Positions 24,214-32,618 of a DNA stretch of 64,000 nucleotides are shown here, piece after piece. Source of the DNA: Pseudomonadota bacterium (GTDB taxonomy: Bacteria; Pseudomonadota; Alphaproteobacteria; Rhizobiales; Rhizobiaceae); the NCBI GenBank assembly GCA_023457435.1, contig JAEWLS010000034.1, forward strand, positions 1-64,000, written 5' to 3'. Each line of letters begins with the position of its first letter. The first letter of the stretch is position 1. The notes under the pieces were generated by a model. The model worked only from the letters and a program-made list of their open reading frames with translations, had not been told where the DNA came from and made no database searches. The position numbers were made by a program, and so were the translations under genes.

Positions 24214-26214
24214 ATGGCGATGATTTCACGCGAAAAGCATGACCGGATGGCCAACGCCATCCGCTTCCTGTCCATGGATGCGGTCGAGAAGGCCAATTCC
24301 GGACATCCCGGCCTGCCGATGGGCGCCGCCGACATCGCCACCGTGCTCTACACCCGTTTCCTGACCCACGATCCGAAGAAGCCCTACTGGCCGGACCGCG
24401 ACCGCTTCGTGCTGTCGGCCGGCCACGGCTCGATGCTGCTCTACTCGCTGCTCTATCTGTCGGGCTACGAGGACATCACGCTCGACGAGATCAAGAATTT
24501 CCGCCAGCTCGGCTCGAAGACCGCCGGACATCCCGAGTGGGGCCACGCCGCCGGCATCGAGACCACGACAGGGCCGCTGGGCCAGGGTCTCGCCAACGCC
24601 GTCGGGATGGCGCTCGCCGAGCGCATCATGAACGCCCGTTTCGGCGACGACCTCGTCGACCACCACACCTACGTGCTCGCCGGCGACGGCTGCCTGATGG
24701 AGGGCGTCAGCCAGGAGGCGATCGCGCTCGCCGGCCATCTCAGGCTCAACAAGCTGATCGTCATGTGGGACGACAACTCGATCTCCATCGACGGCGCCGT
24801 CTCGCTGGCCGATTCCACCGACCAGGCGAAGCGCTTCCAGGCGTCAGGCTGGAACACGCTCGCTGCCGACGGACACGACCCGGACGCCATCGCCGCGGCG
24901 CTGGAGACAGCGCGCAGCTCGGACAAGCCGACGCTGATCGCCTTCAAGACCAAGATCGGATTCGGCGCGCCGACCAAGGCGGGCACCAACAAGGTGCACG
25001 GCTCGCCGCTCGGCGCCGAGGAGATTGCCGCGACGCGCAAGGCGCTCAACTGGGATTCGCCGGCCTTCGTCATCCCGTCCGACGTGCTCGACGACTGGCG
25101 TCTCGCCGGCCTCCGCTCGGCCAAGGAGCGCAAGGCCTGGGAAAAGCGCCTCGGCGAGGCCAGCTCCGAGCTGCGCGGCGAGTTCGAACGCCGCGTCTCG
25201 GGCGAGCTGCCCGCCGACCTCGAGCCGGCGATGGCCGCCTACAAGAAGAAGCTCGCCGCCGACAAGCCGAAGGTGGCGACCCGCAAGTCGTCCGAGATGG
25301 CGCTGGAGATCGTCAACGGCGCGGTGCCGGAGACGATCGGCGGCTCGGCCGACCTGACCGGCTCCAACAACACCAAGACCAGCCAGACCAAGCCGCTTTC
25401 GGCCGCCGACTACACCGGCCGCTACGTCCATTACGGCATCCGCGAGCACGGCATGGCGGCGGCGATGAACGGCATGACGCTGCACGGCGGCGTCATTCCC
25501 TACGGCGGCACGTTCCTCACCTTCTCCGACTATGCGCGCCCGGCGATGCGCCTCGCCTCGCTGATGGGCATCCGCACCATCTTCGTCATGACGCACGATT
25601 CGATCGGCCTCGGCGAGGACGGCCCGACGCACCAGCCGGTCGAGCACCTTGCCGCGCTGCGCGCGATACCGAACCACTTCGTCTTCCGCCCCGCCGACGC
25701 CATGGAGACGGCGGAGTGCTGGGAACTGGCGCTCGGCGCGGTGAAGACGCCGTCGACCCTGGCGCTGACCCGCCAGAACCTGCCGGCGGTGCGCACCGAG
25801 TTCACCGAGGACAATCTCTGCGCGCTCGGCGCATACGAGCTGGCGACCGCCAGCGACGACGCGGAGGTGACGATCTATGCCACCGGCTCCGAGGTCGAGA
25901 TCGCGCTCGCAGCGCGCGCCCAGCTCGAGAAGGCCGGCCACCCGACGCGCGTCGTCTCCGTGCCGTGCTTCGAGCTGTTCGAGCAGCAGAGCGCCGAATA
26001 CCGCGAGGCGATTCTCGGCGGCAGCTCGGTAAAGATCGCCATCGAGGCCGGCATCCGGCAGGGCTGGGATTACTTCATCGGCCGCGACGGCATCTTCGTC
26101 GGCATGACCGGCTTCGGCGCGTCGGCGCCGATCGAGAAACTCTACCCGCATTTCGGCATCACCGCCGAAGCGACCGTCAAGGCGGCACTGGCGCGGCTCG
26201 GCAGGAAGCGCTGA
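24214..26214 (+). CDS. tkt: Transketolase
   Basis: A 666-residue transketolase, full length, which exchanges two-carbon units between sugar phosphates in the pentose phosphate and Calvin-type pathways using thiamine diphosphate. SREKHDRMANAIRFLSMDAVEKANSGHPG is the conserved start, GDGCLMEGVSQEA is the cofactor-binding GDG segment, and EHGMAAAMNGM and DSIGLGEDGPTHQPVEHLA are active-site motifs. The ATG at 24220 is an alternative start. A 13-nt direct repeat (TCACGCGAAAAGC at 24198 and 24226) spans the start region. gap follows after 105 nt. Confidence 0.97.
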   Translation: MAMISREKHDRMANAIRFLSMDAVEKANSGHPGLPMGAADIATVLYTRFLTHDPKKPYWPDRDRFVLSAGHGSMLLYSLLYLSGYEDITLDEIKNFRQLGSKTAGHPEWGHAAGIETTTGPLGQGLANAVGMALAERIMNARFGDDLVDHHTYVLAGDGCLMEGVSQEAIALAGHLRLNKLIVMWDDNSISIDGAVSLADSTDQAKRFQASGWNTLAADGHDPDAIAAALETARSSDKPTLIAFKTKIGFGAPTKAGTNKVHGSPLGAEEIAATRKALNWDSPAFVIPSDVLDDWRLAGLRSAKERKAWEKRLGEASSELRGEFERRVSGELPADLEPAMAAYKKKLAADKPKVATRKSSEMALEIVNGAVPETIGGSADLTGSNNTKTSQTKPLSAADYTGRYVHYGIREHGMAAAMNGMTLHGGVIPYGGTFLTFSDYARPAMRLASLMGIRTIFVMTHDSIGLGEDGPTHQPVEHLAALRAIPNHFVFRPADAMETAECWELALGAVKTPSTLALTRQNLPAVRTEFTEDNLCALGAYELATASDDAEVTIYATGSEVEIALAARAQLEKAGHPTRVVSVPCFELFEQQSAEYREAILGGSSVKIAIEAGIRQGWDYFIGRDGIFVGMTGFGASAPIEKLYPHFGITAEATVKAALARLGRKR

Positions 26215-26245
26215 CGCGCCGAGCCTCTAATCGGTTTTGTCGGTT

Positions 26246-26271
26246 GCGGCCGCTGGATTCCCGGCGGCCGC
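26246..26271. repeat. Hairpin in the tkt-gap spacer
   Basis: GCGGCCGC (26246-26253) and GCGGCCGC (26264-26271) are complementary across a 10-nt loop. No T-run follows. It sits mid-way in the leader of gap and could be an mRNA processing or stability element. The start of gap has GAGGAGAA 8 nt before its ATG. Confidence 0.4.
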
Positions 26272-26319
26272 GCGTCTATTGAAGCCGCATTCCGAACGTC
26301 CGCTCCCGAGGAGAACCAC

Positions 26320-27327
26320 ATGCCCGTCAAGGTTGCCATCAACGGCTTCGGCCGCATCGGCCGCAACATCGTGCGCGCCATCTACGAGAGCGGCCGCAAG
26401 GACATCGACGTCGTCGCCGTCAACGATCTCGGTCCGGTCGAGACCAACGCGCATCTGCTGCGTTTCGACAGCGTGCATGGCCGTTTCCCGAGCGAGGTCA
26501 AGGTCGAGGGCGACACCATCCAGGTCGGCAGCGACAGCTTCAAGGTGCTTGCCGAGCGCGATCCGTCGAAGCTGCCGTGGGGCGATCTCGGCATCGACAT
26601 CGTCATGGAGTGCACCGGCATCTTCACCGCCCGCGACAAGGCGGCGACGCATCTCGCGGCCGGCGCCAAGCGCGTCATCGTCTCGGCGCCGTCCGACGGC
26701 GCCGACCTGACGGTCGTCTACGGGGTCAACCACGACAAGCTGTCCAGCGAGCACGTCGTCATCTCCAACGCCTCGTGCACGACCAACTGCCTGGCGCCGC
26801 TCGCCGCGGTGCTGCACGAGGCCGTCGGCATCGAGAAGGGCATGATGACGACGATCCACTCCTATACGGGCGACCAGCCGACGCTCGACACCATGCACAA
26901 GGACCTCTACCGCGCCCGCGCCGCGGCCCTGTCGCAGATCCCGACCTCGACGGGCGCCGCCAAGGCCATCGGCCTGGTCATCCCCGAGCTCAAGGGCAAG
27001 CTCGACGGTATCTCGATCCGCGTGCCGACGCCGAACGTCTCGGTGGTCGACTTCAAGTTCATCGCCAAGCGCAACACGACCGTGCAGGAGATCAACGACG
27101 CCGTCATCGCCGCCTCGAAGGGCAAGCTCAAGGGCGTGCTGGCGGTCACCAGCCATCCGAACGTCTCGATCGACTTCAACCACGATCCGCATTCCTCGAC
27201 GCTGGCGCTCGACCAGACCAAGGTGATGGATGGCAACTTCGTCTCGGTCCTGTCCTGGTACGACAATGAGTGGGGCTTCTCGAACCGCATGGCCGACACG
27301 GCGGTGGCTTTCGCCAAGACGCTGTAA
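26320..27327 (+). CDS. gap: Glyceraldehyde-3-phosphate dehydrogenase, type I
   Basis: A 335-residue GAPDH, full length, that interconverts glyceraldehyde 3-phosphate and 1,3-bisphosphoglycerate with NAD. NGFGRIGRN (8-16) is the dinucleotide site, and SNASCTTNCLAP (149-160) holds catalytic Cys153. SYTGDQPTLD and WYDNEWGFSNRM are further signatures. It forms part of the glycolytic/gluconeogenic cluster tkt-gap-pgk-fba. A strong intrinsic terminator follows, so pgk and fba must be transcribed separately. Confidence 0.98.
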   Translation: MPVKVAINGFGRIGRNIVRAIYESGRKDIDVVAVNDLGPVETNAHLLRFDSVHGRFPSEVKVEGDTIQVGSDSFKVLAERDPSKLPWGDLGIDIVMECTGIFTARDKAATHLAAGAKRVIVSAPSDGADLTVVYGVNHDKLSSEHVVISNASCTTNCLAPLAAVLHEAVGIEKGMMTTIHSYTGDQPTLDTMHKDLYRARAAALSQIPTSTGAAKAIGLVIPELKGKLDGISIRVPTPNVSVVDFKFIAKRNTTVQEINDAVIAASKGKLKGVLAVTSHPNVSIDFNHDPHSSTLALDQTKVMDGNFVSVLSWYDNEWGFSNRMADTAVAFAKTL

Positions 27328-27355
27328 CTCACGCGGCACGCACGAAAAATCACGC

Positions 27356-27386
27356 AACGCCCGGCTTACGCCGGGCGTTTTTCTTT
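27356..27386 (+). terminator. Intrinsic terminator after gap
   Basis: ACGCCCGGC (27357-27365), loop TTAC, GCCGGGCGT (27370-27378), followed by TTTTCTTT. A 9-bp perfect GC-rich stem with a tetraloop and T-tract is a textbook rho-independent terminator. Confidence 0.9.
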
Positions 27387-27531
27387 CCTACACTCAACTT
27401 AGGGTCGCCGTATTCGCCGGCGACCCTTCCACTCGCGCCGGATCAGCCGCGTAGCCATTTGACGGCAGCCCGTCATCGGCTCGCAAATCGTGGCGTCGGC
27501 CGGACACGCCGCGGAGGGCAAGAGTAGCGGG

Positions 27532-29361
27532 ATGCAGGAAGCGATCTATCTGGCCACGCTGATCGGCACGATGCTGGTGCTGGTTGCCGCGTTTTCCAGC
27601 CTTCTCGCCTTCCGCTACGGCGCACCGTTGCTTCTGCTATTCCTCGGCATCGGCCTGATCGCCGGCGTCGACGGCCTCGGCATAGATTTCTCCAACTACC
27701 GCGCGACCTACTTCATCGGATCGTTGGCGCTGGCGATCATCCTCTTCGATTCCGGCTTCGGGACGCCGATCGCGGCATTCCGGCAGGCCGCGGCCCCCGC
27801 AATCGTCCTGGCCACCTTCGGCGTCGTGCTGACCTCGGCGATCTTCGCGGTCGCCGCGCGCTGGCTGCTGGGGTTCGACTGGCCGCAGGCCCTGCTGCTT
27901 GGCGCCATCGTCGCCTCGACCGACGCCGCCGCGGTGTTCTTCCTGCTGCGCATCGGCGGCATCAACATCCGCGAGAAGGTTCGCGCCATCCTGGAGGTCG
28001 AGTCGGGCACCAACGACCCGATGGCGATCTTCCTGACCATCGCCCTCGTCGAGATGATAGCGGCGGGAGCCGACGCCGAGATGTTCGGCATCTCCGTCGT
28101 CATCGACTTCGTCACGCAGATGAGCATCGGCGTGGCCGCAGGCTATGCCGGGGGCATCATGATCGCCGGCCTCATCAACCGGCTGGACATGGACCGCGGC
28201 CTGACGCCCATCTTCGTCCTGGCCCTGTCGCTTCTGGTCTTCTCGGTCACTGGCGCGCTGAATGGCAGCGGCTTCCTCGCGGTCTACGTGGCCGGGCTCT
28301 ACGCCGGCAACCGCAACGTCAAGGGCGGCGCCTCGATCAAGCGCTTCCAGGACGGCGCGACCTGGCTGGCGCAGATCATCATGTTCCTGATCCTCGGCCT
28401 GCTCGCGACGCCGTCGGAGTTCGGCGCGATCGCGGTGCCGGCGGTTCTGCTTGCCCTGTTCCTGTGCTTCGTGGCCCGCCCGCTCGCGGTCTGGGTCAGC
28501 CTGCTGCCCTTCAACATCCAGCGCGGCGAGAGCGTGTTCGTCGCCTGGGTCGGGCTGCGCGGCGCCGTGTCGATCCTTCTCGCCATCGTGCCGCTGCTGC
28601 ACGGCGTGCCGGGCGGCACGGTCTATTTCAACTGCGCCTTCATCATCGTGCTCGTCTCGCTGCTGCTGCAGGGCTGGACCATCAATCCGCTGGCGCGCAA
28701 GCTCGGCCTCGTCGTTCCGCTGCGGATCGGCCCGGTCGAGAAGGTGGAGCTCGAGCTGCCGGGCACCGCCCACCACGAATTGCTGATCTACCATGTGGTC
28801 AAGGACAGTCCGGTGGCGCGCGGCGAGCGCGTGCCGCGCTGGGCGCGTCCGTCGCTGGTCATCCGCGACGGCCAGTCCATGCGCTACCAGTATGCCGGCC
28901 GCCTTCAGGCAGGCGACTACGTCTATCTCTTCATTCACTCGCGCTATCCGCGGCTGCTCGACCGCCTGTTCGCCAGCCCCGCCGTGGTCGCCGTCGACGA
29001 TGCCGACTTCGTCGGCGCCTTCGCCATCGACCCGTCGCAGCGCGCGCAAAGCCTGCAGGCGATCTACGGCGCCGAACTCAGGCCCGGCGAAGCCGACATG
29101 ACGATCGCGCAGATGATGATCACCCGCCTCGGCGGCCGCGCCGAATATGCCGACCGCGTTCCGGCAGGTCCGATCGATCTCATCGTGCGCGACGTCGACG
29201 AGAAGGGTGCGATCATCGAGGCGGGCGTCTCGCTGGAGCCGGAACTCGCCAACCCGCAGGTGCCGCTTTTCGTCACCGGCCGCGAGCTCGCAGCGCGCAT
29301 TCGCGGCATCTTTGCGCCGAAACGGCCCCCGACCGGACACCAGGAGTCGCCGCCGCCTTGA
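27532..29361 (+). CDS. K+/H+ antiporter of the NhaP2/CvrA type (CPA1)
   Basis: A 609-residue protein. About 1-395 are 12-13 membrane helices of the CPA1 exchanger fold, with IVASTDAAAVFFLL and LEVESGTNDPMAIFLT as ion-binding signatures and WVGLRGAVSILLAI near the end. About 400-490 form a TrkA-C (RCK_C) ligand-binding domain (AGDYVYLFIHS) and about 500-600 a CorC/HlyC-like C-terminal domain. This three-part build matches NhaP2/CvrA, which exchange cytoplasmic K+ for H+. The ATG at MQEAIYLATL was chosen over a GTG 14 codons upstream. It sits between gap and pgk behind a terminator. Confidence 0.9.
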   Translation: MQEAIYLATLIGTMLVLVAAFSSLLAFRYGAPLLLLFLGIGLIAGVDGLGIDFSNYRATYFIGSLALAIILFDSGFGTPIAAFRQAAAPAIVLATFGVVLTSAIFAVAARWLLGFDWPQALLLGAIVASTDAAAVFFLLRIGGINIREKVRAILEVESGTNDPMAIFLTIALVEMIAAGADAEMFGISVVIDFVTQMSIGVAAGYAGGIMIAGLINRLDMDRGLTPIFVLALSLLVFSVTGALNGSGFLAVYVAGLYAGNRNVKGGASIKRFQDGATWLAQIIMFLILGLLATPSEFGAIAVPAVLLALFLCFVARPLAVWVSLLPFNIQRGESVFVAWVGLRGAVSILLAIVPLLHGVPGGTVYFNCAFIIVLVSLLLQGWTINPLARKLGLVVPLRIGPVEKVELELPGTAHHELLIYHVVKDSPVARGERVPRWARPSLVIRDGQSMRYQYAGRLQAGDYVYLFIHSRYPRLLDRLFASPAVVAVDDADFVGAFAIDPSQRAQSLQAIYGAELRPGEADMTIAQMMITRLGGRAEYADRVPAGPIDLIVRDVDEKGAIIEAGVSLEPELANPQVPLFVTGRELAARIRGIFAPKRPPTGHQESPPP

Positions 29362-29414
29362 TGCCGCGCCGCCAGGCTGTATGGTCCGGCGCAAATCCTA
29401 CTGGGAGCCCCAAG

Positions 29415-30608
29415 ATGCCGAAATTCCGCACGCTCGACGACGCCGACGTCAGCGGCAAGCGCGCGCTGGTGCGCGTCGACCTCAACGTGCCGGTTCAGGA
29501 CGGCAAGGTCAGCGACCTCACCCGCATCGAGCGCGTCGCCGGCACGATCCGCGAACTCGCCGACAGGGGCGCCAGGGTGATCCTGCTCGCCCATTTCGGC
29601 CGACCCAAGGGCAAGCCGGACCCGGAGCAGTCGCTGAAGCCGATCGCCGAGGCCACGGCACAGGTGCTCGGCCGCAAGGTCGGCTTTGCGGCCGATTGCG
29701 TCGGTCCGGACGCGAAGGCGGCCGTCGCGGCGATGAAGGACGGCGACATATTGCTCTTCGAGAACACCCGCTTCCACGCCGGCGAAGAGAAGAACGACGC
29801 AGGCTTCGCAAGGCAGCTCGCCGAAAACGGCGACATCTTCGTCAACGACGCGTTCTCGGCAGCGCACCGCGCCCACGCCTCCACCGAGGGGCTCGCGCAT
29901 CTGCTGCCGGCCTATGCCGGCCGCACCATGCAGGCCGAACTGGACGCGCTGGAGAAGGGCCTGGGACAGCCGAAGCGGCCGGTGCTCGCCATCGTCGGCG
30001 GCGCCAAGGTCTCGACCAAGATCGACCTGCTCTCCAATCTCGTCACCAAGGTCGACGGGCTGGTGATCGGCGGCGGCATGGCCAACACGTTCCTTGCCGC
30101 GCAGGGCGTCGACGTCGGCAAGTCGCTGTGCGAGCACGACCTCGCCGCGACGGCGCGCGAGATCATGGACGCGGCGAAGCAGGCGAAGTGCGAGATAGTG
30201 CTGCCCGTCGACGGCGTCGTGGCGCGCGAGTTCAAGGCCGGCGCCGCGAACGAAACGGTCGCGATCGACAAGGTTCCGGCCGATGCGATGATCCTCGACG
30301 TCGGGCCGAAGAGCATCGAGTCCATCAAGGCGTGGATCCGCAGCGCCGACACTCTCGTCTGGAACGGCCCGCTCGGTGCGTTCGAGATCGAGCCGTTCGA
30401 CACGGCGACGATGGCCGCCGCAAGTTTCGCAGCCGAAGAGACAAAGGCCGGCCGGCTGGTCTCGGTCGCCGGCGGCGGCGACACGGTGGCAGCGTTGAAC
30501 CAGGCCGGCGTCGCCGAAGACTTCACCTACGTCTCGACCGCGGGCGGCGCGTTCCTGGAATGGATGGAAGGCAAGGAACTGCCCGGCGTCGCAGCGCTGG
30601 CGAAATAG
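29415..30608 (+). CDS. pgk: Phosphoglycerate kinase
   Basis: A 397-residue phosphoglycerate kinase, which transfers phosphate between 1,3-bisphosphoglycerate and ADP in glycolysis. The N-terminal KRALVRVDLNVPVQDG is the PROSITE-type signature, NDAFSAAHRAHASTEG and GGAKVSTKIDLL are substrate and hinge segments, and GGGDTVAALNQAG near the end binds the nucleotide. Full length. It begins 53 nt after the antiporter gene and precedes fba by 96 nt. Confidence 0.97.
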   Translation: MPKFRTLDDADVSGKRALVRVDLNVPVQDGKVSDLTRIERVAGTIRELADRGARVILLAHFGRPKGKPDPEQSLKPIAEATAQVLGRKVGFAADCVGPDAKAAVAAMKDGDILLFENTRFHAGEEKNDAGFARQLAENGDIFVNDAFSAAHRAHASTEGLAHLLPAYAGRTMQAELDALEKGLGQPKRPVLAIVGGAKVSTKIDLLSNLVTKVDGLVIGGGMANTFLAAQGVDVGKSLCEHDLAATAREIMDAAKQAKCEIVLPVDGVVAREFKAGAANETVAIDKVPADAMILDVGPKSIESIKAWIRSADTLVWNGPLGAFEIEPFDTATMAAASFAAEETKAGRLVSVAGGGDTVAALNQAGVAEDFTYVSTAGGAFLEWMEGKELPGVAALAK

Positions 30609-30704
30609 CCAGACCATTCAATCGATTGAGCATTTTCGCCCGCATTCCGTCCCATCGGCGCATCTGCTAAGCGCCCCCTATGAACACGTTCGAGGAGGTA
30701 TGAG

Positions 30705-31601
30705 ATGAGCGACATACAGGCCATGGCCGAACAGGCCGCCAACAAGGACGGCTTCATCGCCGCGCTCGACCAGTCGGGCGGCTCGACCCCGAAGGCGCTG
30801 AAGCTCTACGGCGTCGAGGAAGGCTCCTGGTCGAACGACGACGAAATGTTCGACCTGATCCACAAGATGCGCTCGCGCATCATCAAGTCGCCGGCCTTCA
30901 CCGGCGACAAGGTGATGGGCGCGATCCTGTTCGAGCAGACGATGGATCGCGACATCGACGGCACGCCGACCGCCGAGTATCTCTGGAAGAAGCGCGGCGT
31001 GGTGCCGTTCCTCAAGGTCGACAAGGGGCTCGCCGCCGCCCAGGACGGCGTCCAGCCGATGAAGCCGATGCCCGATCTCGACGCGCTGCTGAAGCGCGCC
31101 GTGGCCAAGGGCATCTTCGGCACCAAGATGCGCTCGGTGATCGACGCGGCGAACCCCAAGGGCATCGCGGCCGTGGTCGCCCAGCAGTTCGAGATCGGCA
31201 GACAGATCCTCGGTCACGGCCTCGTGCCGATTATCGAGCCCGAAGTGACGATCTCCATCGCCGACAAGGCCGCCGCCGAGGACATCCTGCTTTCCGAGAT
31301 CCTCAAGCATCTCGACACCGTGCCGGCCGGCAAGCAAATTATGCTCAAGCTTACGCTGCCGACCAAGGCGAACCTCTACAGGCCGCTGATCGAGCATCCG
31401 AAGGTGATGCGCGTCGTGGCGCTGTCGGGCGGCTACTCGCGCGACGACGCCAACGCCAAGCTGAAGCAGAACGCCGGCATGATCGCGAGCTTCTCGCGTG
31501 CGCTCACCGAAGGCCTGTCGGCCAAACAGAGCGACGCCGAATTCGACGCGGCGCTCGGTGCGGCGATCGACAGCATCTTCGAGGCTTCCCGCCGCAGCTG
31601 A
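30705..31601 (+). CDS. Fructose-bisphosphate aldolase, class I
   Basis: A 298-residue class I (Schiff-base) aldolase that cleaves or forms fructose 1,6-bisphosphate. AALDQSGGSTPKALKLYG (about 20-37), GVVPFLKVDKGLA (about 99-111), VPIIEPEVTIS and IMLKLTLPTKANLY are typical; the lysine in KLTLP is the expected Schiff-base residue. No metal-binding class II motif is present. GAGGAGGT precedes the start. With tkt, gap and pgk it makes a central-carbon cluster; rhizobia use it mainly in the gluconeogenic direction. Confidence 0.95.
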   Translation: MSDIQAMAEQAANKDGFIAALDQSGGSTPKALKLYGVEEGSWSNDDEMFDLIHKMRSRIIKSPAFTGDKVMGAILFEQTMDRDIDGTPTAEYLWKKRGVVPFLKVDKGLAAAQDGVQPMKPMPDLDALLKRAVAKGIFGTKMRSVIDAANPKGIAAVVAQQFEIGRQILGHGLVPIIEPEVTISIADKAAAEDILLSEILKHLDTVPAGKQIMLKLTLPTKANLYRPLIEHPKVMRVVALSGGYSRDDANAKLKQNAGMIASFSRALTEGLSAKQSDAEFDAALGAAIDSIFEASRRS

Positions 31602-31620
31602 TTTTGCTATCAGCAGGAGC

Positions 31621-32448
31621 ATGTCCTTTGCCAAGGCCATGCTCTCCTGGCTCGCCCTGCCGGTCTATGTCTGGCAGGGGCTGCGCGTGCGCCGGCGTAC
31701 CGAGCGCATGGTGCCGGCCGAGGGCAAGGTCTTCGGCAGTGTCGCCGGGAACGGCATGCCGATCAGGCTGCTGGTGGTCGGCGACTCCTCCGCGGCATCG
31801 GTCGGCGTCAATGCGACCGACAAGGGCATGGCGAGCGTCATCGCGGGCCTGATCGCGGCGCGCACCGGCCTGCCGGTCGAGTGGCGCGCCGCCGGCTTTA
31901 ACTCCGCCACCGCCGGCCAGCTGCGCGACTTCGTGGTGCCGAACCTCGCGGCCGAACCCTACACCCACGTCATCGTCTCGGTCGGCACCAACGACGCCAA
32001 GAACATGCACACGATGCGCCGCTTCAAGCGCGAGTTCGGCGGGCTGGTCTACGCGTTGAAGGCGAAATGGCCCGACGCGCGCATCGTCTGGTCGCCGGTG
32101 GTGGACATGCGGCTGGTGCCGGCAATGCCTCGGGCGCTCGGCACGATCCTCGAGATCAGGGCATCGATGCTCAACCGGCTCGCCACGCGGCTGTGCCTCG
32201 AACGCGGCGCGGTGCCGGCGCTGCGCCTGCCCATCGAGGGACCGTGGGGCTTCTCGACCGACGGCTTCCACGCCTCGGAAGCAGGCTATGCCGCGTGGGC
32301 GGAGCACCTCGTCCCGTACGTCATCGGCCCCGAATTCATGGCTACGGCCGGATCAGCACGGTCAGCATCATCACGAAGATCGCCGCCAGCGCGATCTTCC
32401 AGAAGTCGCCACGCTTCCGCAGACCCGGCAGACCCAGCGGATAGATGA
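31621..32448 (+). CDS. SGNH/GDSL hydrolase
   Basis: A 275-residue protein with an N-terminal hydrophobic, probably membrane-bound segment (MSFAKAMLSWLALPVYVWQG). The SGNH blocks are present in order: LLVVGDSSAASVG (block I, nucleophilic Ser), GFNSATAGQL (block II), VSVGTNDAKN (block III) and STDGFHASEAGYAAWAEHL (block V, Asp-His). The fold catalyses ester or acetyl hydrolysis; substrate unknown. The domain ends near VIGPEFMA; the last 35 residues or so are Ser/Arg-rich and are the antisense reading of the small membrane gene at 32342-32497, so the natural stop may have been lost. Confidence 0.85.
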   Translation: MSFAKAMLSWLALPVYVWQGLRVRRRTERMVPAEGKVFGSVAGNGMPIRLLVVGDSSAASVGVNATDKGMASVIAGLIAARTGLPVEWRAAGFNSATAGQLRDFVVPNLAAEPYTHVIVSVGTNDAKNMHTMRRFKREFGGLVYALKAKWPDARIVWSPVVDMRLVPAMPRALGTILEIRASMLNRLATRLCLERGAVPALRLPIEGPWGFSTDGFHASEAGYAAWAEHLVPYVIGPEFMATAGSARSASSRRSPPARSSRSRHASADPADPADR

Positions 32449-32497
32449 TCTGCACCAGCATGACCGCGAGCAGGAACAGTGAAATCGCCTTGGCCAA
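32342..32497 (-). CDS. Small two-helix membrane protein overlapping the SGNH gene
   Basis: A 51-residue protein with a TTG start: LAKAISLFLLAVMLVQIIYP, then LGLPGLRKRGDFWKIA and LAAIFVMMLTVLIRP. Two clear membrane helices (about 4-20 and 35-49) joined by a basic loop make chance unlikely, and GGAGA lies 9 nt before the start. Its 3' 107 nt run antisense to the end of the SGNH hydrolase gene. I believe similar peptides exist in rhizobia but cannot check. Function unknown. Confidence 0.7.
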   Translation of the reverse strand: MAKAISLFLLAVMLVQIIYPLGLPGLRKRGDFWKIALAAIFVMMLTVLIRP

Positions 32498-32618
32498 ACC
32501 GGTGTCTCCACGAATGCAACATCTGCGCTAGTCCAATGCGTCACGACGAGGCTACATCAAACGTCGCATCGACAGCGCTTCGTCGTACGGCATAGACCAA
32601 GCCGGGAGGAAAATCGCG

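Noticed and set aside
27637..29394. 585-codon minus-strand open frame over the antiporter gene
   Set aside because: Antisense shadow; highly charged, no recognisable motif, while the plus strand encodes a full CPA1 antiporter.
31498..31620. Earlier start for the SGNH hydrolase inside the aldolase gene
   Set aside because: The upstream in-frame codons lie within fba and encode Arg/Ser-rich sequence; the ATG at 31621 gives the natural hydrophobic N-terminus.
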